Numbered from the stretch's first letter, positions 6,720-15,413 are shown. The stretch is DNA of 64,000 nt from Macrococcoides goetzii (GCF_002742385.2 NZ_MJBI02000001.1:1-64000); one strand, 5' to 3'. Numbers and translations are program-made. The notes: generated by a model not told the origin, from the sequence alone.

Positions 6720-6914
6720 ATGAAATCATGTCATAAATTTTTTATTGGTGCGGAGCTCAGTATCATCGGATTTATATTTATTGGATATGCGTTACTATAT
6801 GATATTAAACCGGATAGCATTCACGGACTCATTGCAGGTGTACTTCTAATGATCGGTATGCCAATGTATTTTAAGAATTTAGCAACTCATCTTGAGAACG
6901 GAAGACAGTCGTGA
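6720..6914 (+). CDS. Small membrane protein, unknown
   Basis: A 64-residue protein with two hydrophobic helices (about 9-28 and 37-53), starting at ATG 6720 after AAGGTGAT. The GTG four codons upstream lacks a ribosome-binding site. It is the first gene after the third CiaR-type promoter, and the next gene begins 48 bases later, so the two may be co-transcribed. Not recognised. Confidence 0.6.
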   Translation: MKSCHKFFIGAELSIIGFIFIGYALLYDIKPDSIHGLIAGVLLMIGMPMYFKNLATHLENGRQS

Positions 6915-6962
6915 CGATTTGAAAGAATACTATATATTAATACAAAGTAAAGGAGACGAATC

Positions 6963-7493
6963 ATGACATCAATTAAAGTTGCTGGTATCGATATTTTAAA
7001 TCAAATGGTATCGCCTTTTATGTTTGTAGAGAATGATAAACGTGTAAGATTTTATGAATCTAGACTTACGTACTTTGGTTATATGAAGTTACTAAAGAAA
7101 ATCTCAAACAAATATGATTTGCTATACAATGGATTTGATATTAATGCGCAGCATTATAGGTTAGGAAAGATTATTGATATCAAAAGATACAATGAGTATA
7201 TCGTCTATAATGAAGAATTAAAGAAAGATTTTACGCATGTTAATATTAAAGGATTACCTTTAGAAGATGCGATCAATTACGTGAGATATCATAAAAGGAA
7301 AGAAAAGATGCCATTTTTTAGTTATCTTTATAATGATAAAACGTTTATTCGATTAAGTCCGTTTTACATTGATGTTATTTCAAAGGATACAGCGCTTATT
7401 ACGTGGATTAAGCAGGAATATAAATATGATTATGCGCATGACTTTGATGTTGATGAGGTAATGACAGAAGCGGAGTGGCTGGGGGAGTATTAA
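6963..7493 (+). CDS. Protein of unknown function with SPFYI motif
   Basis: A 176-residue, apparently soluble protein with AAAGGAG seven bases before ATG. The segment FIRLSPFYIDVISKDTALITW resembles MLHISPFYINEKNNKYSVAAY in the exported paralogs at 3635 and 4783, which suggests a distant common domain, though no signal or membrane segment is present here. It probably lies in the transcription unit driven by the third CiaR-type promoter. The next small membrane-protein gene starts 60 bases downstream. Confidence 0.65.
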   Translation: MTSIKVAGIDILNQMVSPFMFVENDKRVRFYESRLTYFGYMKLLKKISNKYDLLYNGFDINAQHYRLGKIIDIKRYNEYIVYNEELKKDFTHVNIKGLPLEDAINYVRYHKRKEKMPFFSYLYNDKTFIRLSPFYIDVISKDTALITWIKQEYKYDYAHDFDVDEVMTEAEWLGEY

Positions 7494-7552
7494 AATATAT
7501 TTTCATTGAAGAATTTATATTTATAAATCTTAAACATAGAAAGAGTATTAAA

Positions 7553-7798
7553 ATGAACTATAAAAGACATATAACTATATTAAGAATCGTCATGTATAGT
7601 CTAGATACGGTTATTGCGTTATCACTATTATATTATTTCGGAAGTAAGATATTCCCTTATGAATTCATCGCTCTAGGTGACCAATTCTATTATCTCAGTA
7701 TTATTCTAATCCTTGAAGCCATTATCCTAACTGCAGAGAAAGTCAAAGAAGACTTAGAGGATATGCCTGTAGGAAAATGGAGAAGGTATCGAATATAA
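7553..7798 (+). CDS. Small two-helix membrane protein, unknown
   Basis: An 81-residue protein from ATG 7553 (MNYKRHITILRIVMYSLDTV); an earlier in-frame start would overlap the preceding gene and add an implausible extension. Two hydrophobic helices are followed by the acidic KVKEDLED and a basic aromatic end KWRRYRI, the same plan as the gene at 4396. Not recognised; the ribosome-binding site is weak. Confidence 0.55.
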   Translation: MNYKRHITILRIVMYSLDTVIALSLLYYFGSKIFPYEFIALGDQFYYLSIILILEAIILTAEKVKEDLEDMPVGKWRRYRI

Positions 7799-7812
7799 GT
7801 GATAACTCGGTA

Positions 7813-8091
7813 TTAAGGGAATGAAAGTAATATCAAGTACATCACTGGCATATATACTACAATATTAAAAAAATTAATTGTGAGTGAAAAATATAATAAT
7901 TTTTTATATCCAGGATATTTATCCAGCAGATGAAACATATAAAAAATAATCATTAATGAACTTATACCAATTGAGCAGTACACCCAAATACCTTCCAATT
8001 CAATGATACTATTTCCGTAAATATGAAATAACATCAAACCAATATACAATAAGTAATTTAGAATATTGAGTGTTATAACTTTCTTCTTCAA
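7813..8091 (-). CDS. Small polytopic membrane protein, unknown
   Basis: About 92 residues with three or four hydrophobic segments (LNYLLYIGLMLFHIY, IWVYCSIGISSLMIIFYMF, FFNIVVYMPVMYLILLS). TTG 8091 is preferred because GAGGTGAT precedes it by six bases; the GTG three codons earlier overlaps that site. It converges on the gene ending at 7798. No family recognised. Confidence 0.55.
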   Translation of the reverse strand: MKKKVITLNILNYLLYIGLMLFHIYGNSIIELEGIWVYCSIGISSLMIIFYMFHLLDKYPGYKKLLYFSLTINFFNIVVYMPVMYLILLSFP

Positions 8092-8171
8092 GTAAATCAC
8101 CTCTACAAAAAATCAAAAATGCATAAAGTGATTGTCTTTAACGTTTTATGTATTTTCTATTTTTTTCAAAT

Positions 8172-8339
8172 TTATTCTTCATCATAGAAGAAGTAATAAT
8201 AAATAATTAATCCTACTGGTAAAGCATATATTGGTGTTACAATCACACCAGCAATACAAGCTGATAAGAATATATATAATAAATCTTCCATCGTCCATTT
8301 CTTTTCTAATAGGTGGTTTATAAATTCTTTTATCGTCAT
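8172..8339 (-). CDS. Tiny membrane protein, 55 residues
   Basis: ATG is preceded by GGAGGATTATTA. The product, MTIKEFINHLLEKKWTMEDL then a hydrophobic helix (LYIFLSACIAGVIVTPIYALPVGLIIYYYFFY) and DEE, is one or two membrane segments after an amphipathic start. Not recognised. Confidence 0.55.
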   Translation of the reverse strand: MTIKEFINHLLEKKWTMEDLLYIFLSACIAGVIVTPIYALPVGLIIYYYFFYDEE

Positions 8340-8442
8340 TAATAATCCTCCTCAATTAAATTTATAGCATTATAATTATATACATATTTTAGCATATATG
8401 TTTATAATTATATATAAATACATAAAGGAATGATTATTGATC

Positions 8443-8595
8443 ATGAATATACTTGCTTTATTTTATGTACTATTACTTTTCATATTTCTTATTGCTATTT
8501 CGAAGAGACAATTTAAAAATGAAAATATAAAAAAAGGGTTGATAGGTGCTATTGTTGTATTAATATTTATAACTGTTGTTAACGCTTTTACCTAA
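8443..8595 (+). CDS. Tiny membrane protein, 50 residues
   Basis: MNILALFYVLLLFIFLIAIS, a basic linker KRQFKNENIKKG, then a second hydrophobic segment LIGAIVVLIFITVVNAF. AAAGGA lies 13 bases upstream of ATG, rather far. It precedes another small membrane gene. Support is moderate: length and hydrophobic pattern only. Confidence 0.4.
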   Translation: MNILALFYVLLLFIFLIAISKRQFKNENIKKGLIGAIVVLIFITVVNAFT

Positions 8596-8667
8596 ATATT
8601 ATTGAAAATTTATGATAGTGTTTGTTTCTTGCCAGATTATCAACTTGTAAAGGAATGTTTATTAAAT

Positions 8668-8871
8668 ATGAAAACAAATAAAGATGTTGTTTACGCTGCT
8701 GTAGGAGGATGTTTCGGTGTACTGCTCGTTCAATTTTTTATGAGCTATTTTACTACAGGTAATGTATGGGAATGGTCAGAGGTATCTCATAATGTTATTC
8801 CATTTTTGGTGTTTTTCTTAATAATTTTAATTGTTATTAAAGAATATAATGTTAGGAAAATTAATCGATAG
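8668..8871 (+). CDS. Small two-helix membrane protein, unknown
   Basis: From ATG 8668 the product is 67 residues with two hydrophobic segments (AAVGGCFGVLLVQFFMSYF and VIPFLVFFLIILIVI). AAAGGA lies 13 bases upstream, as for the gene at 8443. A longer reading from TTG 8602 is possible. It is followed by a strong terminator. Not recognised. Confidence 0.5.
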   Translation: MKTNKDVVYAAVGGCFGVLLVQFFMSYFTTGNVWEWSEVSHNVIPFLVFFLIILIVIKEYNVRKINR

Positions 8872-8934
8872 AATAAAAAATTACATAATCAAAGAAATAT
8901 ATCTTTTACCAAAATAGCTAATAAATACTTAAGC

Positions 8935-8980
8935 AACGCATAAAAAGTTTGTCTAGAACTTTTTATGCGTTTTGTTTTTT
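8935..8980 (+). terminator. Terminator before the sigma-factor operon
   Basis: A 15-bp perfect stem (AACGCATAAAAAGTT / AACTTTTTATGCGTT, 7-nt loop) followed by TTGTTTTTT. Confidence 0.85.
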
Positions 8981-9041
8981 AAAATATATTTTTGTAACGA
9001 AAGTATTAGAAAAATGAATAATATATAGAAGGAGGTTCAGG

Positions 9042-9539
9042 ATGAATGATAATCAGATTTATATAGAATATCGTGATTTTATTTATAAGTTCTTGTTAAA
9101 GTATATGAATAATGCAGATCTTGCTGAAGAAATAACGCAGGAAACGTTTTATCAGGCGATTAAGTCGTTAGATAAATTTGATCCTGATAAGAATACCAAA
9201 TTCTCATCGTGGTTATGTCAAATAGCGTTAAATCTGGCGAAACAAGCTCTACATAAGAATACTAAACAACGAAATTTAGTGGATAGATTATCGAATAATA
9301 TTAACAGTACTACAATGAACGTCGAAAAGGATTATCTATTAAAAGAACAATTAGGCGAATTGTATTATTTGATTGATCAATTAAAACCACTTGAAAAAGA
9401 AATCGTGTTACTAAGAATTGAGAAAGATCTCACATTCAATGAAATAGCGGTTGTCTTTGGTAAAACTGAAAACTGGGCTAGGGTTACTTATTTTAGAGCA
9501 AAACAAAAATTAATCGAGGTGTATCATAATGAATCATAG
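9042..9539 (+). CDS. ECF-type RNA polymerase sigma factor
   Basis: A 165-residue sigma-70 family protein. Region 2 is seen in DLAEEITQETFYQAIKSLDKFD...FSSWLCQIALNLAKQ and region 4 in LKPLEKEIVLLRIEKDLTFNEIAVVFGKTENWARVTYFRAKQKL. The anti-sigma gene overlaps its end by 11 bases, the usual arrangement. AGAAGGAGG precedes ATG. TTGTAAC at 8992-8998, upstream, looks like an ECF -35 element and could mean autoregulation; the -10 is not clear. The specific ECF group and signal are not identifiable by eye. Confidence 0.9.
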   Translation: MNDNQIYIEYRDFIYKFLLKYMNNADLAEEITQETFYQAIKSLDKFDPDKNTKFSSWLCQIALNLAKQALHKNTKQRNLVDRLSNNINSTTMNVEKDYLLKEQLGELYYLIDQLKPLEKEIVLLRIEKDLTFNEIAVVFGKTENWARVTYFRAKQKLIEVYHNES

Positions 9540-10185
9540 TTTATTTAAAGACTTGTTACCTAACTATATCGATGGTCTGACAAGTGATGAAACAAATGAA
9601 TTGATGAATGACCATATGAATAAATGTGAAGCTTGCAGAGCGCTATATGAGTGTTTACAGGAAGACCAATTGAGTGAAGAAACTGATTATCAACATCAGG
9701 AAGCACGAGAATTTGATGCATTAAAGAAAGTTAAGAAGTCGAATAAAAAGAAAGTTATTTTATCTATATTAGGAGCTTTATTATTTTCTACAGTTTTATT
9801 TGGTATTTATATTTATTTATATGCCACACAATGGGTTACTGACGCAAATAACGTGAATGTACAAAAAGAATTTAAAGCTGACACAGCAAACTTGCATATT
9901 ACAGCAAAGAATAAACATCATTTTGTATTACCAAGTCAAGAAATTTATATTAAATCAAAAAATAAAAGAATTTATCTTGTATATGAAGGACGAAAGGGCT
10001 TGAATGATCCTGCTTCATTACATAAAGGTATTGATATTCCTATAACTTTTCTAAATAAAAATACGATAATCAATTCAGATAATGAAAAAGAAAAAATAGA
10101 CGAGAAAGATGTTATTGTTTTAAGGTTTAAAGATAAAGAGGTTAAATATAAAATTATGGATTTGTATAAGAACGCTGAAAAATAG
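9529..10185 (+). CDS. Anti-sigma factor with N-terminal zinc finger
   Basis: A 218-residue protein. The N-terminus carries a zf-HC2/ZAS anti-sigma motif (HMNKCEACRALYECL, H-x3-C-x2-C). A basic linker KKSNKKK leads to one membrane helix (about residues 83-103), and the remaining 115 residues would lie outside the cell. It presumably holds the upstream sigma factor at the membrane until an envelope signal arrives. The external domain (HFVLPSQEIYIKSKNKRIYLVY) is not one I recognise. Confidence 0.88.
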   Translation: MNHSLFKDLLPNYIDGLTSDETNELMNDHMNKCEACRALYECLQEDQLSEETDYQHQEAREFDALKKVKKSNKKKVILSILGALLFSTVLFGIYIYLYATQWVTDANNVNVQKEFKADTANLHITAKNKHHFVLPSQEIYIKSKNKRIYLVYEGRKGLNDPASLHKGIDIPITFLNKNTIINSDNEKEKIDEKDVIVLRFKDKEVKYKIMDLYKNAEK

Positions 10186-10281
10186 ATATATATATAATGA
10201 TATTATTAATTTTAAATGCTTCTTCTCCATGATATATTATGAGATGAAATACAATTTGTGATAATTTAGGAGGAAGCCCTT

Positions 10282-10368
10282 TTGGAATGGTATTTTTGGA
10301 TCATCATTATGCTGCCTATTTTATTCTTAGTCCTATTCCCAGTCACAAATAAAAAGAAAGATAAATAA
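10282..10368 (+). CDS. 28-residue membrane peptide
   Basis: TTG start, with TAGGAGGAA upstream. The product reads MEWYFWIIIMLPILFLVLF followed by a basic tail ending KKKDK: a single membrane helix. A terminator follows two or three bases after the stop codon region. Too short for family assignment; the ribosome-binding site plus immediate terminator make translation plausible. Confidence 0.5.
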   Translation: MEWYFWIIIMLPILFLVLFPVTNKKKDK

Positions 10369-10373
10369 CAGAT

Positions 10374-10405
10374 GGCAGTCATAGCTATATGGCTGCCTTA
10401 TTTTT
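10374..10405 (+). terminator. Terminator after the 28-residue peptide gene
   Basis: A 10-bp stem (GGCAGTCATA / TATGGCTGCC, one G-U pair) with loop GCTA, followed by TTATTTTTT. Confidence 0.8.
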
Positions 10406-10449
10406 TAATAATTATTAGTTTTTTAGAAAATAGTGATTTTTTTATATTA

Positions 10450-10962
10450 TTATTTTTCATACCACTCAATCGCATGTTCCTCTAATTCTTTTACGAGATC
10501 ATTTTTTCCTTCTATATATGCTTCTATGTCAGTGGCATTTTGTTTAACTAACGCTAGTTTCTTATCTGCATATCGATTCGCTTGTTCAGAATGTGCGATT
10601 AAATAATCCCGAAATGCAACATGTCTTATAATATTAAAGTCATTCACTTCATAGATATGCAGATGATGTGTTCTATTATCGCCGCCTTTTTGAAAATATC
10701 GTCGATTAGGAATACCATTTTCTCCTTTTGCTTCATAACCAATTACTTCAAGAGCAGTATTATATTCATCGATTTTTTTGATGTCTTTTACAACGATTAA
10801 GATATCGATAATGGGTTTAGCGATTAGACCAGGTATTGAAGTAATTCCAATGTGTTGGATATTAATCACTTCATCGTTCAGAATTTGAGATAATGCGATT
10901 TTTTCATTTTGGAACATATTTGGCCATTCAGAATTATACGGGACAATCTCTAGTTTGCGCAT
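10450..10962 (-). CDS. GrpB/UPF0157 family nucleotidyltransferase-like protein
   Basis: A 170-residue protein with the GrpB signature VPYNSEWPNMFQNEK...IQHIGITSIPGLIAKPIIDILI and HHLHIYE...RHVAFRDYL. The fold belongs to the nucleotidyltransferase superfamily; no biochemical role is established for most members. In family members the helix cap is usually HxGSTS; here the first Ser is replaced by Ile (HIGITS), which may affect activity. It forms a monocistronic unit downstream of, and on the same strand as, the resolvase-like gene. Confidence 0.85.
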   Translation of the reverse strand: MRKLEIVPYNSEWPNMFQNEKIALSQILNDEVINIQHIGITSIPGLIAKPIIDILIVVKDIKKIDEYNTALEVIGYEAKGENGIPNRRYFQKGGDNRTHHLHIYEVNDFNIIRHVAFRDYLIAHSEQANRYADKKLALVKQNATDIEAYIEGKNDLVKELEEHAIEWYEK

Positions 10963-11017
10963 TGGTTACTTCCTTTCCAAAATGGTTAAAATTTTATTGT
11001 AAATTAAGATAACTTAT

Positions 11018-11569
11018 TTATTTGTCTATATGTCTGTACAGTGTTGCTCTGCTAATATTTGTTTTTTCTTTTATTTCATCTAATGTGTATTTTTTAGATA
11101 GGTACATATCGATTGCTTTATTTAAATTATCATCGGTTCTTTTTGGTCTACCGATTTGTTTGCCTTCTTCTCTACTTTTTTCAATACCTAACTTAGTACG
11201 GAATCTTACGACATCTGATTGAAACTGTGTGATAAGTTCAAGTGATTTTATAAAGGATAATTCAGTTTCAGGTGTAATCACCAAACTAAGATTATATACA
11301 TTCAGGCTAGCATCTTTTTCTTGTAGCGTATTGACGATATCCATTAAATGTTTTGTTGAATCAGCAAGTATAAATAGATCTGTCACGATTATTTCATCAT
11401 TAGGCTTCAGTTGATGATTTAATAAGTTTTCTAGAACTTCTCTTTTTTTATTTTTCGCGTGTTCTTCGCAAAGTAAATGATCAGTTTGATCTAATAGTTT
11501 TTGAATTTGTTTTTCTTTTGAGTCGTTTAATTCTATAGGTCTTATATAACCATATTTCACTTTGGACAT
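11018..11569 (-). CDS. Serine-recombinase-like protein lacking catalytic residues
   Basis: A 183-residue protein with the resolvase/invertase layout: N-terminal domain, long E-helix (FIKSLELITQFQSDVVRFRTKLGIEKSREEGKQIGRPKRT) and a C-terminal helix-turn-helix (YTLDEIKEKTNISRATLYRHID). The canonical YARVST nucleophile motif is YIRPIE, so Ser is absent (Ile12 at its place), and the usual DRLGR is FILAD, removing the active-site arginines. It therefore cannot recombine DNA in the usual way and may act as a DNA-binding regulator. It is transcribed divergently from the SulP gene. Confidence 0.8.
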   Translation of the reverse strand: MSKVKYGYIRPIELNDSKEKQIQKLLDQTDHLLCEEHAKNKKREVLENLLNHQLKPNDEIIVTDLFILADSTKHLMDIVNTLQEKDASLNVYNLSLVITPETELSFIKSLELITQFQSDVVRFRTKLGIEKSREEGKQIGRPKRTDDNLNKAIDMYLSKKYTLDEIKEKTNISRATLYRHIDK

Positions 11570-11684
11570 CTCCTTTATATTTTATATTATAACAAAATAG
11601 TTTCATAAAGGGGTATACATATTATCGTTTTTACTGTACACTTAGTCTCATAAAAGTAACTATATGAAACTAAAAGGAGGAAAT

Positions 11685-13148
11685 ATGAACGTATTATTAA
11701 AAGAACAATGGTTAAAAGATCCGCAAACAAACATACTTGCTGGTATCGTCGTAGCTTTAGCATTAATTCCGGAGGCAATAGCTTTTTCTATTATTGCAGG
11801 TGTTGATCCAATGGTAGGCTTGTATGCATCATTCATTATTGCTGTAACGATATCATTTGTGGGCGGCCGCCCAGCTATGATTTCTGCAGCTACAGGTGCT
11901 ATCGCATTGCTGATATTACCTTTAGTAAAAGAACATGGAGTTGATTATTTATTAGCTGCGACTATATTAATGGGTGTAATACAAGTCGCATTAGGTCTAT
12001 TAAAAGTTGGACGTCTTATGAAATTCATACCTAATTCAGTGATGATTGGTTTTGTGAATGCGTTAGGTATATTAATTTTTATGTCTCAAATTGAACATAT
12101 ATTTGGAATATCTATAGATACTTATGTTTATGTGATTATTACATTATTGATTGTATATATACTGCCTAGGTATTTCAAAGCTATTCCTGCGCCTTTAATC
12201 GCCATAGTATTATTAACTATCATCTATATGTTGACAGGTGCAAAAGTTAATACAGTCGGTGATTTGGGAGAGATTAAACGTAGTTTGCCTCATCTTCTTG
12301 TTCCGAATGTGCCTTTAAATATGGAGACATTAAGCATAATCTTTCCATATTCTCTTTCAATGGCTTTAGTCGGATTAGTAGAAAGTTTATTGACAGCAAA
12401 GATCGTTGATGAGGCTACTGATACTTTCAGCAGTAAGAATAAAGAATCAAGAGGTCAAGGGATTGCAAACATAATCGCAGGTTTCTTTGGTGGAATGGGC
12501 GGATGTGCAATGATTGGACAATCCATCATCAATGTGAAATCCGGAGCAACTACACGTCTTTCAACTTTGACAGCAGGTGTATTCTTAATGTTTCTGATTA
12601 TCGTATTAGGTGACTACGTTATACAAATTCCAATGCCTATTCTGGCAGGAATTATGGTAATGGTTTCAATAGGAACATTTGACTGGGGATCATTTAAATA
12701 TATCAAGAAAGCTCCTAAAACGGATGTTGCTGTAATGATTATAACTGTATTAATGGTAATTTTTACACATAATTTAGCGATAGGTGTTATCGTAGGTGTC
12801 ATCTTTAGTGCACTATTCTTTGCAACAAAGATATCTAATGTCGAAGTTATAAAGTATGAAGTTGATAAATATGTAAAGTATCAGGTTAAAGGCCAGATTT
12901 TCTTCGTATCAATCGATTCAATGATGAATCAAATCAATTTAAACGATGAAAATAAAAAAATAGAAATTGACTTTAAAAATGCACATCTATGGGATGATTC
13001 TGCAGTTGAAGCAGTTGATATACTTATTAGAAAACTAAATGAGAAAAACAATGAAGTATATGTAATTAATTTAAATGATGATAGTCATAAAATTATTTCT
13101 GAATTAAGTAGTATGAATCAAAAACATCTTATAAAAGGAGAGTCTTAA
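11685..13148 (+). CDS. SulP family inorganic anion transporter with STAS domain
   Basis: A 487-residue SulP (SLC26-like) transporter. The opening [23 protein letters not shown] is the family signature; around ten hydrophobic segments follow, then a STAS domain (about residues 385-487, [12 protein letters not shown]...[22 protein letters not shown]). ATG 11685 is chosen over the upstream in-frame ATG because AAAAGGAGG precedes it by five bases. Substrate is probably sulfate, bicarbonate or a related anion. A UspA gene follows one base after the stop codon, a pairing often seen with SulP, so the two form an operon. Confidence 0.92.
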   Translation: MNVLLKEQWLKDPQTNILAGIVVALALIPEAIAFSIIAGVDPMVGLYASFIIAVTISFVGGRPAMISAATGAIALLILPLVKEHGVDYLLAATILMGVIQVALGLLKVGRLMKFIPNSVMIGFVNALGILIFMSQIEHIFGISIDTYVYVIITLLIVYILPRYFKAIPAPLIAIVLLTIIYMLTGAKVNTVGDLGEIKRSLPHLLVPNVPLNMETLSIIFPYSLSMALVGLVESLLTAKIVDEATDTFSSKNKESRGQGIANIIAGFFGGMGGCAMIGQSIINVKSGATTRLSTLTAGVFLMFLIIVLGDYVIQIPMPILAGIMVMVSIGTFDWGSFKYIKKAPKTDVAVMIITVLMVIFTHNLAIGVIVGVIFSALFFATKISNVEVIKYEVDKYVKYQVKGQIFFVSIDSMMNQINLNDENKKIEIDFKNAHLWDDSAVEAVDILIRKLNEKNNEVYVINLNDDSHKIISELSSMNQKHLIKGES

Positions 13149-13149
13149 T

Positions 13150-13563
13150 ATGTATAAATCTATTTTACTTGCTGCAGATGGATCTGATAATAGTTATAGA
13201 GCTGCAAAGGAAGTATTAAATTTATGTAGTGATAATACAACAGTTACAATATTGACCGTTGAGTCAATAGATGAATCTGTTGATAATGTATTACATTCAG
13301 TTGAAGGACAAGGCGCTGGGGATAAGAGGAAGAAGAAGTTACAAAAAATTACAGAACTTTTTGATAGTAACAATATAAGATATACTGTAAGGATTGAAAA
13401 AGGTGAACCTAAAGAAAAAGTCGTAGAATCAGCAAATAGTGGTCAATATGAAATAGTTGTTCTAGGTACAAGAGGATTAAATGGTTTACAAGAAATGGTC
13501 CTGGGTAGTGTGAGTCATAAAGTTGCTAAACGTTCTGAAATTCCTGTGTTGATTGTAAAATAA
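13150..13563 (+). CDS. Universal stress protein (UspA family)
   Basis: A 137-residue Usp domain starting MYKSILLAADGSDNSYRAAKEV and ending in the ATP-binding motif GTRGLNGLQEMVLGSVSHKVAKRSEIPVLIV (G-x2-G-x9-G-S). AAAGGAGAG lies in the end of the SulP gene. Co-transcription suggests a role in anion transport control or stress. Confidence 0.9.
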   Translation: MYKSILLAADGSDNSYRAAKEVLNLCSDNTTVTILTVESIDESVDNVLHSVEGQGAGDKRKKKLQKITELFDSNNIRYTVRIEKGEPKEKVVESANSGQYEIVVLGTRGLNGLQEMVLGSVSHKVAKRSEIPVLIVK

Positions 13564-13578
13564 CGATATTTTAAGCAA

Positions 13579-13625
13579 AGATACCCAAATCATTTGAATC
13601 ATAATGGTTTGGGTATCTATTTTGT
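13579..13625 (+). terminator. Terminator after the sulP-usp operon
   Basis: A 16-bp stem (AGATACCCAAATCATT with AATGGTTTGGGTATCT, one G-U pair) followed by ATTTTGT. Confidence 0.75.
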
Positions 13626-13685
13626 CATTTGCACAATAAATATATTAAAATTTATAGATTTGAAATGATGAGGATATTGAAATAG

Positions 13686-14162
13686 TTGTATTTGATAAAG
13701 ATACAGACTACAGCAATCACATTTGGTGCAAAAGCAGATGATTTATTTCATCTGGATTGTGCATATATGCCGGCTTTTTCTACTACTAAAGATCCGGTAT
13801 TATATACAGGTATGATTGCAAGTAACATTAAAAAAGAAAGAAAGCTTATCACTCCAGAAAAATTATTAGAAAGAATTGATGATTCTAGCATCCATGTGAT
13901 AGATGTAAGGAGTAATAAACAGTTTGAACAAAGTCATGTTAAATCAGCGATAAATGTGCCGTTACAGGATTTAGGAAATTATGCTAAGCAACTAGATAAG
14001 ACGCAACCGATAGTCACTTATTGTAATAAAGGTACAACAGGAAATGCAGCTCAAAATGTACTTATCAATCTTGGTTTCGAGAAAGTCTATAATCTATCAT
14101 GAGGCAATAAGAACTACCAGAATTATATTAATATGCTGAAGGATGTTTCAAAACAGAAATAA
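13686..14162 (+). pseudogene. Remnant of CoA-disulfide reductase with rhodanese domain
   Basis: Only the last part of a CoA-disulfide reductase-rhodanese fusion (CoADR-RHD) remains. Residues AITFGAKADDLFHLDCAYMPAFSTTKDPVLYTGM match the dimerisation-domain end of the reductase, followed by a rhodanese domain (HVIDVRSNKQFEQSHVKSAINVPL and active-site TYCNKGTTGNAAQ). The flavin and NAD domains are missing. The rhodanese end is cut by TGA after YNLS; the same frame continues GNKNYQNYINMLKD to a TAA at 14160. GGA-to-TGA would explain this. The gene is therefore broken at both ends. Intact homologs act in sulfur/thiol handling, matching the SulP neighbour. Confidence 0.8.
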
Positions 14163-14292
14163 ATATTATTATCATAATCCAGAAAATCTTTGTCTTAAGA
14201 GATGTTCTGGATTTTTTTATTTTCATAATACAGCAACATTTATCAAAAACAAATCGCAAGTAACAGTTACAATATTTATGAGGTGATACATA

Positions 14293-15183
14293 TTGAATCA
14301 GGATAATATCAATCAAATTATTGAACTTGTTGAGGAAAACTTACTAGAAAATTATACGTTAGACGATTATGTAAAGCGCACAGGTTATTCAAAGTTCCAT
14401 TTGATGAGAATGTTCAAGAGAGCGACTGGTTATACATTTTATGACTATATAATAAGTAGACGTATTGCTTATGCTTCACAATATTTATTGTATACCGATA
14501 TTAGTATTATCGATCTGGCTTTTGTACTGAACTTTCAATCTCAGGAAGCTTTCTCGAGAAGGTTTAAATCAGTGTACGGATTACCACCAGGTAAATATAG
14601 AAAATTGATGAGTGGATTAACAAATGATAACAAGGAGGAAGCAGTGATGACTTCAGAAAATATTAAAGGATGGATTATGACTGGGACGGCACCTCATCTT
14701 TACGAAACAAGATTGGATGCAAAAGTATTTCATAGTGGTCAAAAATCAGCTTTATTATCATCAAAAAATGATGATGCAACATTTAATGAGAATACTTTTG
14801 GTACATTAATGCAAAGTATCTCTGCAAAATCTTTTACTAATAAACGTGTGAAATTCTCAGCGTTTATTAAGACAGAAGCGGTTGATAAATGTGGCGTTTG
14901 GGCGAGAATTGATGACGCAAAATACGATATATTGCAGTTTGATAATATGATGGATAGAGCAATTATCGGTACAAATGAATGGAATTATTATTCTGTCGTA
15001 CTGGATGTTAGTGAAAATGCAGCTTCAATGCATTTTGGTGTAATACTATTAGGTAAAGGCAAAGTATGGATCGATCAGTTTAAGGTAGAAGAAGTAGATT
15101 TATCTATTCCTAATACAGACACATTAACTAAGCCACAAGATTTGCCTTCATTACCAACAAATCTGGATTTTGAGGAGAGCTAA
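14293..15183 (+). CDS. AraC-family transcriptional regulator
   Basis: A 296-residue protein with an N-terminal double HTH (residues 1-105: YTLDDYVKRTGYSKFHLMRMFKRATGYTFYDYIISRR and ISIIDLAFVLNFQSQEAFSRRFKSVYGLPPGKYRK). The C-terminal 170 residues (GWIMTGTAPHLYE...RVKFSAFIKTE...VWIDQFKVEEVD) look like a beta-sandwich, carbohydrate-binding-like sensor. TTG start after GAGGTGAT. A 75-residue membrane protein gene follows with a 2-bp gap, so the two are likely an operon. Confidence 0.88.
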   Translation: MNQDNINQIIELVEENLLENYTLDDYVKRTGYSKFHLMRMFKRATGYTFYDYIISRRIAYASQYLLYTDISIIDLAFVLNFQSQEAFSRRFKSVYGLPPGKYRKLMSGLTNDNKEEAVMTSENIKGWIMTGTAPHLYETRLDAKVFHSGQKSALLSSKNDDATFNENTFGTLMQSISAKSFTNKRVKFSAFIKTEAVDKCGVWARIDDAKYDILQFDNMMDRAIIGTNEWNYYSVVLDVSENAASMHFGVILLGKGKVWIDQFKVEEVDLSIPNTDTLTKPQDLPSLPTNLDFEES

Positions 15184-15185
15184 AT

Positions 15186-15413
15186 ATGAATAGAAAATTT
15201 AAACTGAAGTTTATCAATCTTTGTATAGGTTTAATATATTTAATTCTTCTTTCAAAATTTATTTACTGGGTAGGTCATTATATATTCAACTATGATTTGA
15301 AACTGTTTGAAGTGATTAATTTTCCATATGCTAATACATTAATTACGGTAACATTAGTTGGACTTGTTATATTTTTAGAGATATATGGAGAAGCAATTGA
15401 AAGTAAAAAATAA
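15186..15413 (+). CDS. Small two-helix membrane protein after araC gene
   Basis: A 75-residue protein with hydrophobic segments at about 11-32 and 50-68, basic start MNRKFKLK and end EAIESKK. GAGGAGAG lies in the end of the AraC gene. Its general plan recalls the two-helix proteins at 4396 and 7553 (aromatic-rich loop, acidic end), but similarity is weak. Function unknown. Confidence 0.6.
   Translation: MNRKFKLKFINLCIGLIYLILLSKFIYWVGHYIFNYDLKLFEVINFPYANTLITVTLVGLVIFLEIYGEAIESKK

Noticed and set aside
11018-11569. Active site-specific recombinase or invertible switch
   Set aside because: Catalytic Ser and Arg residues are missing, and I saw no inverted repeat pair around the neighbouring promoter.
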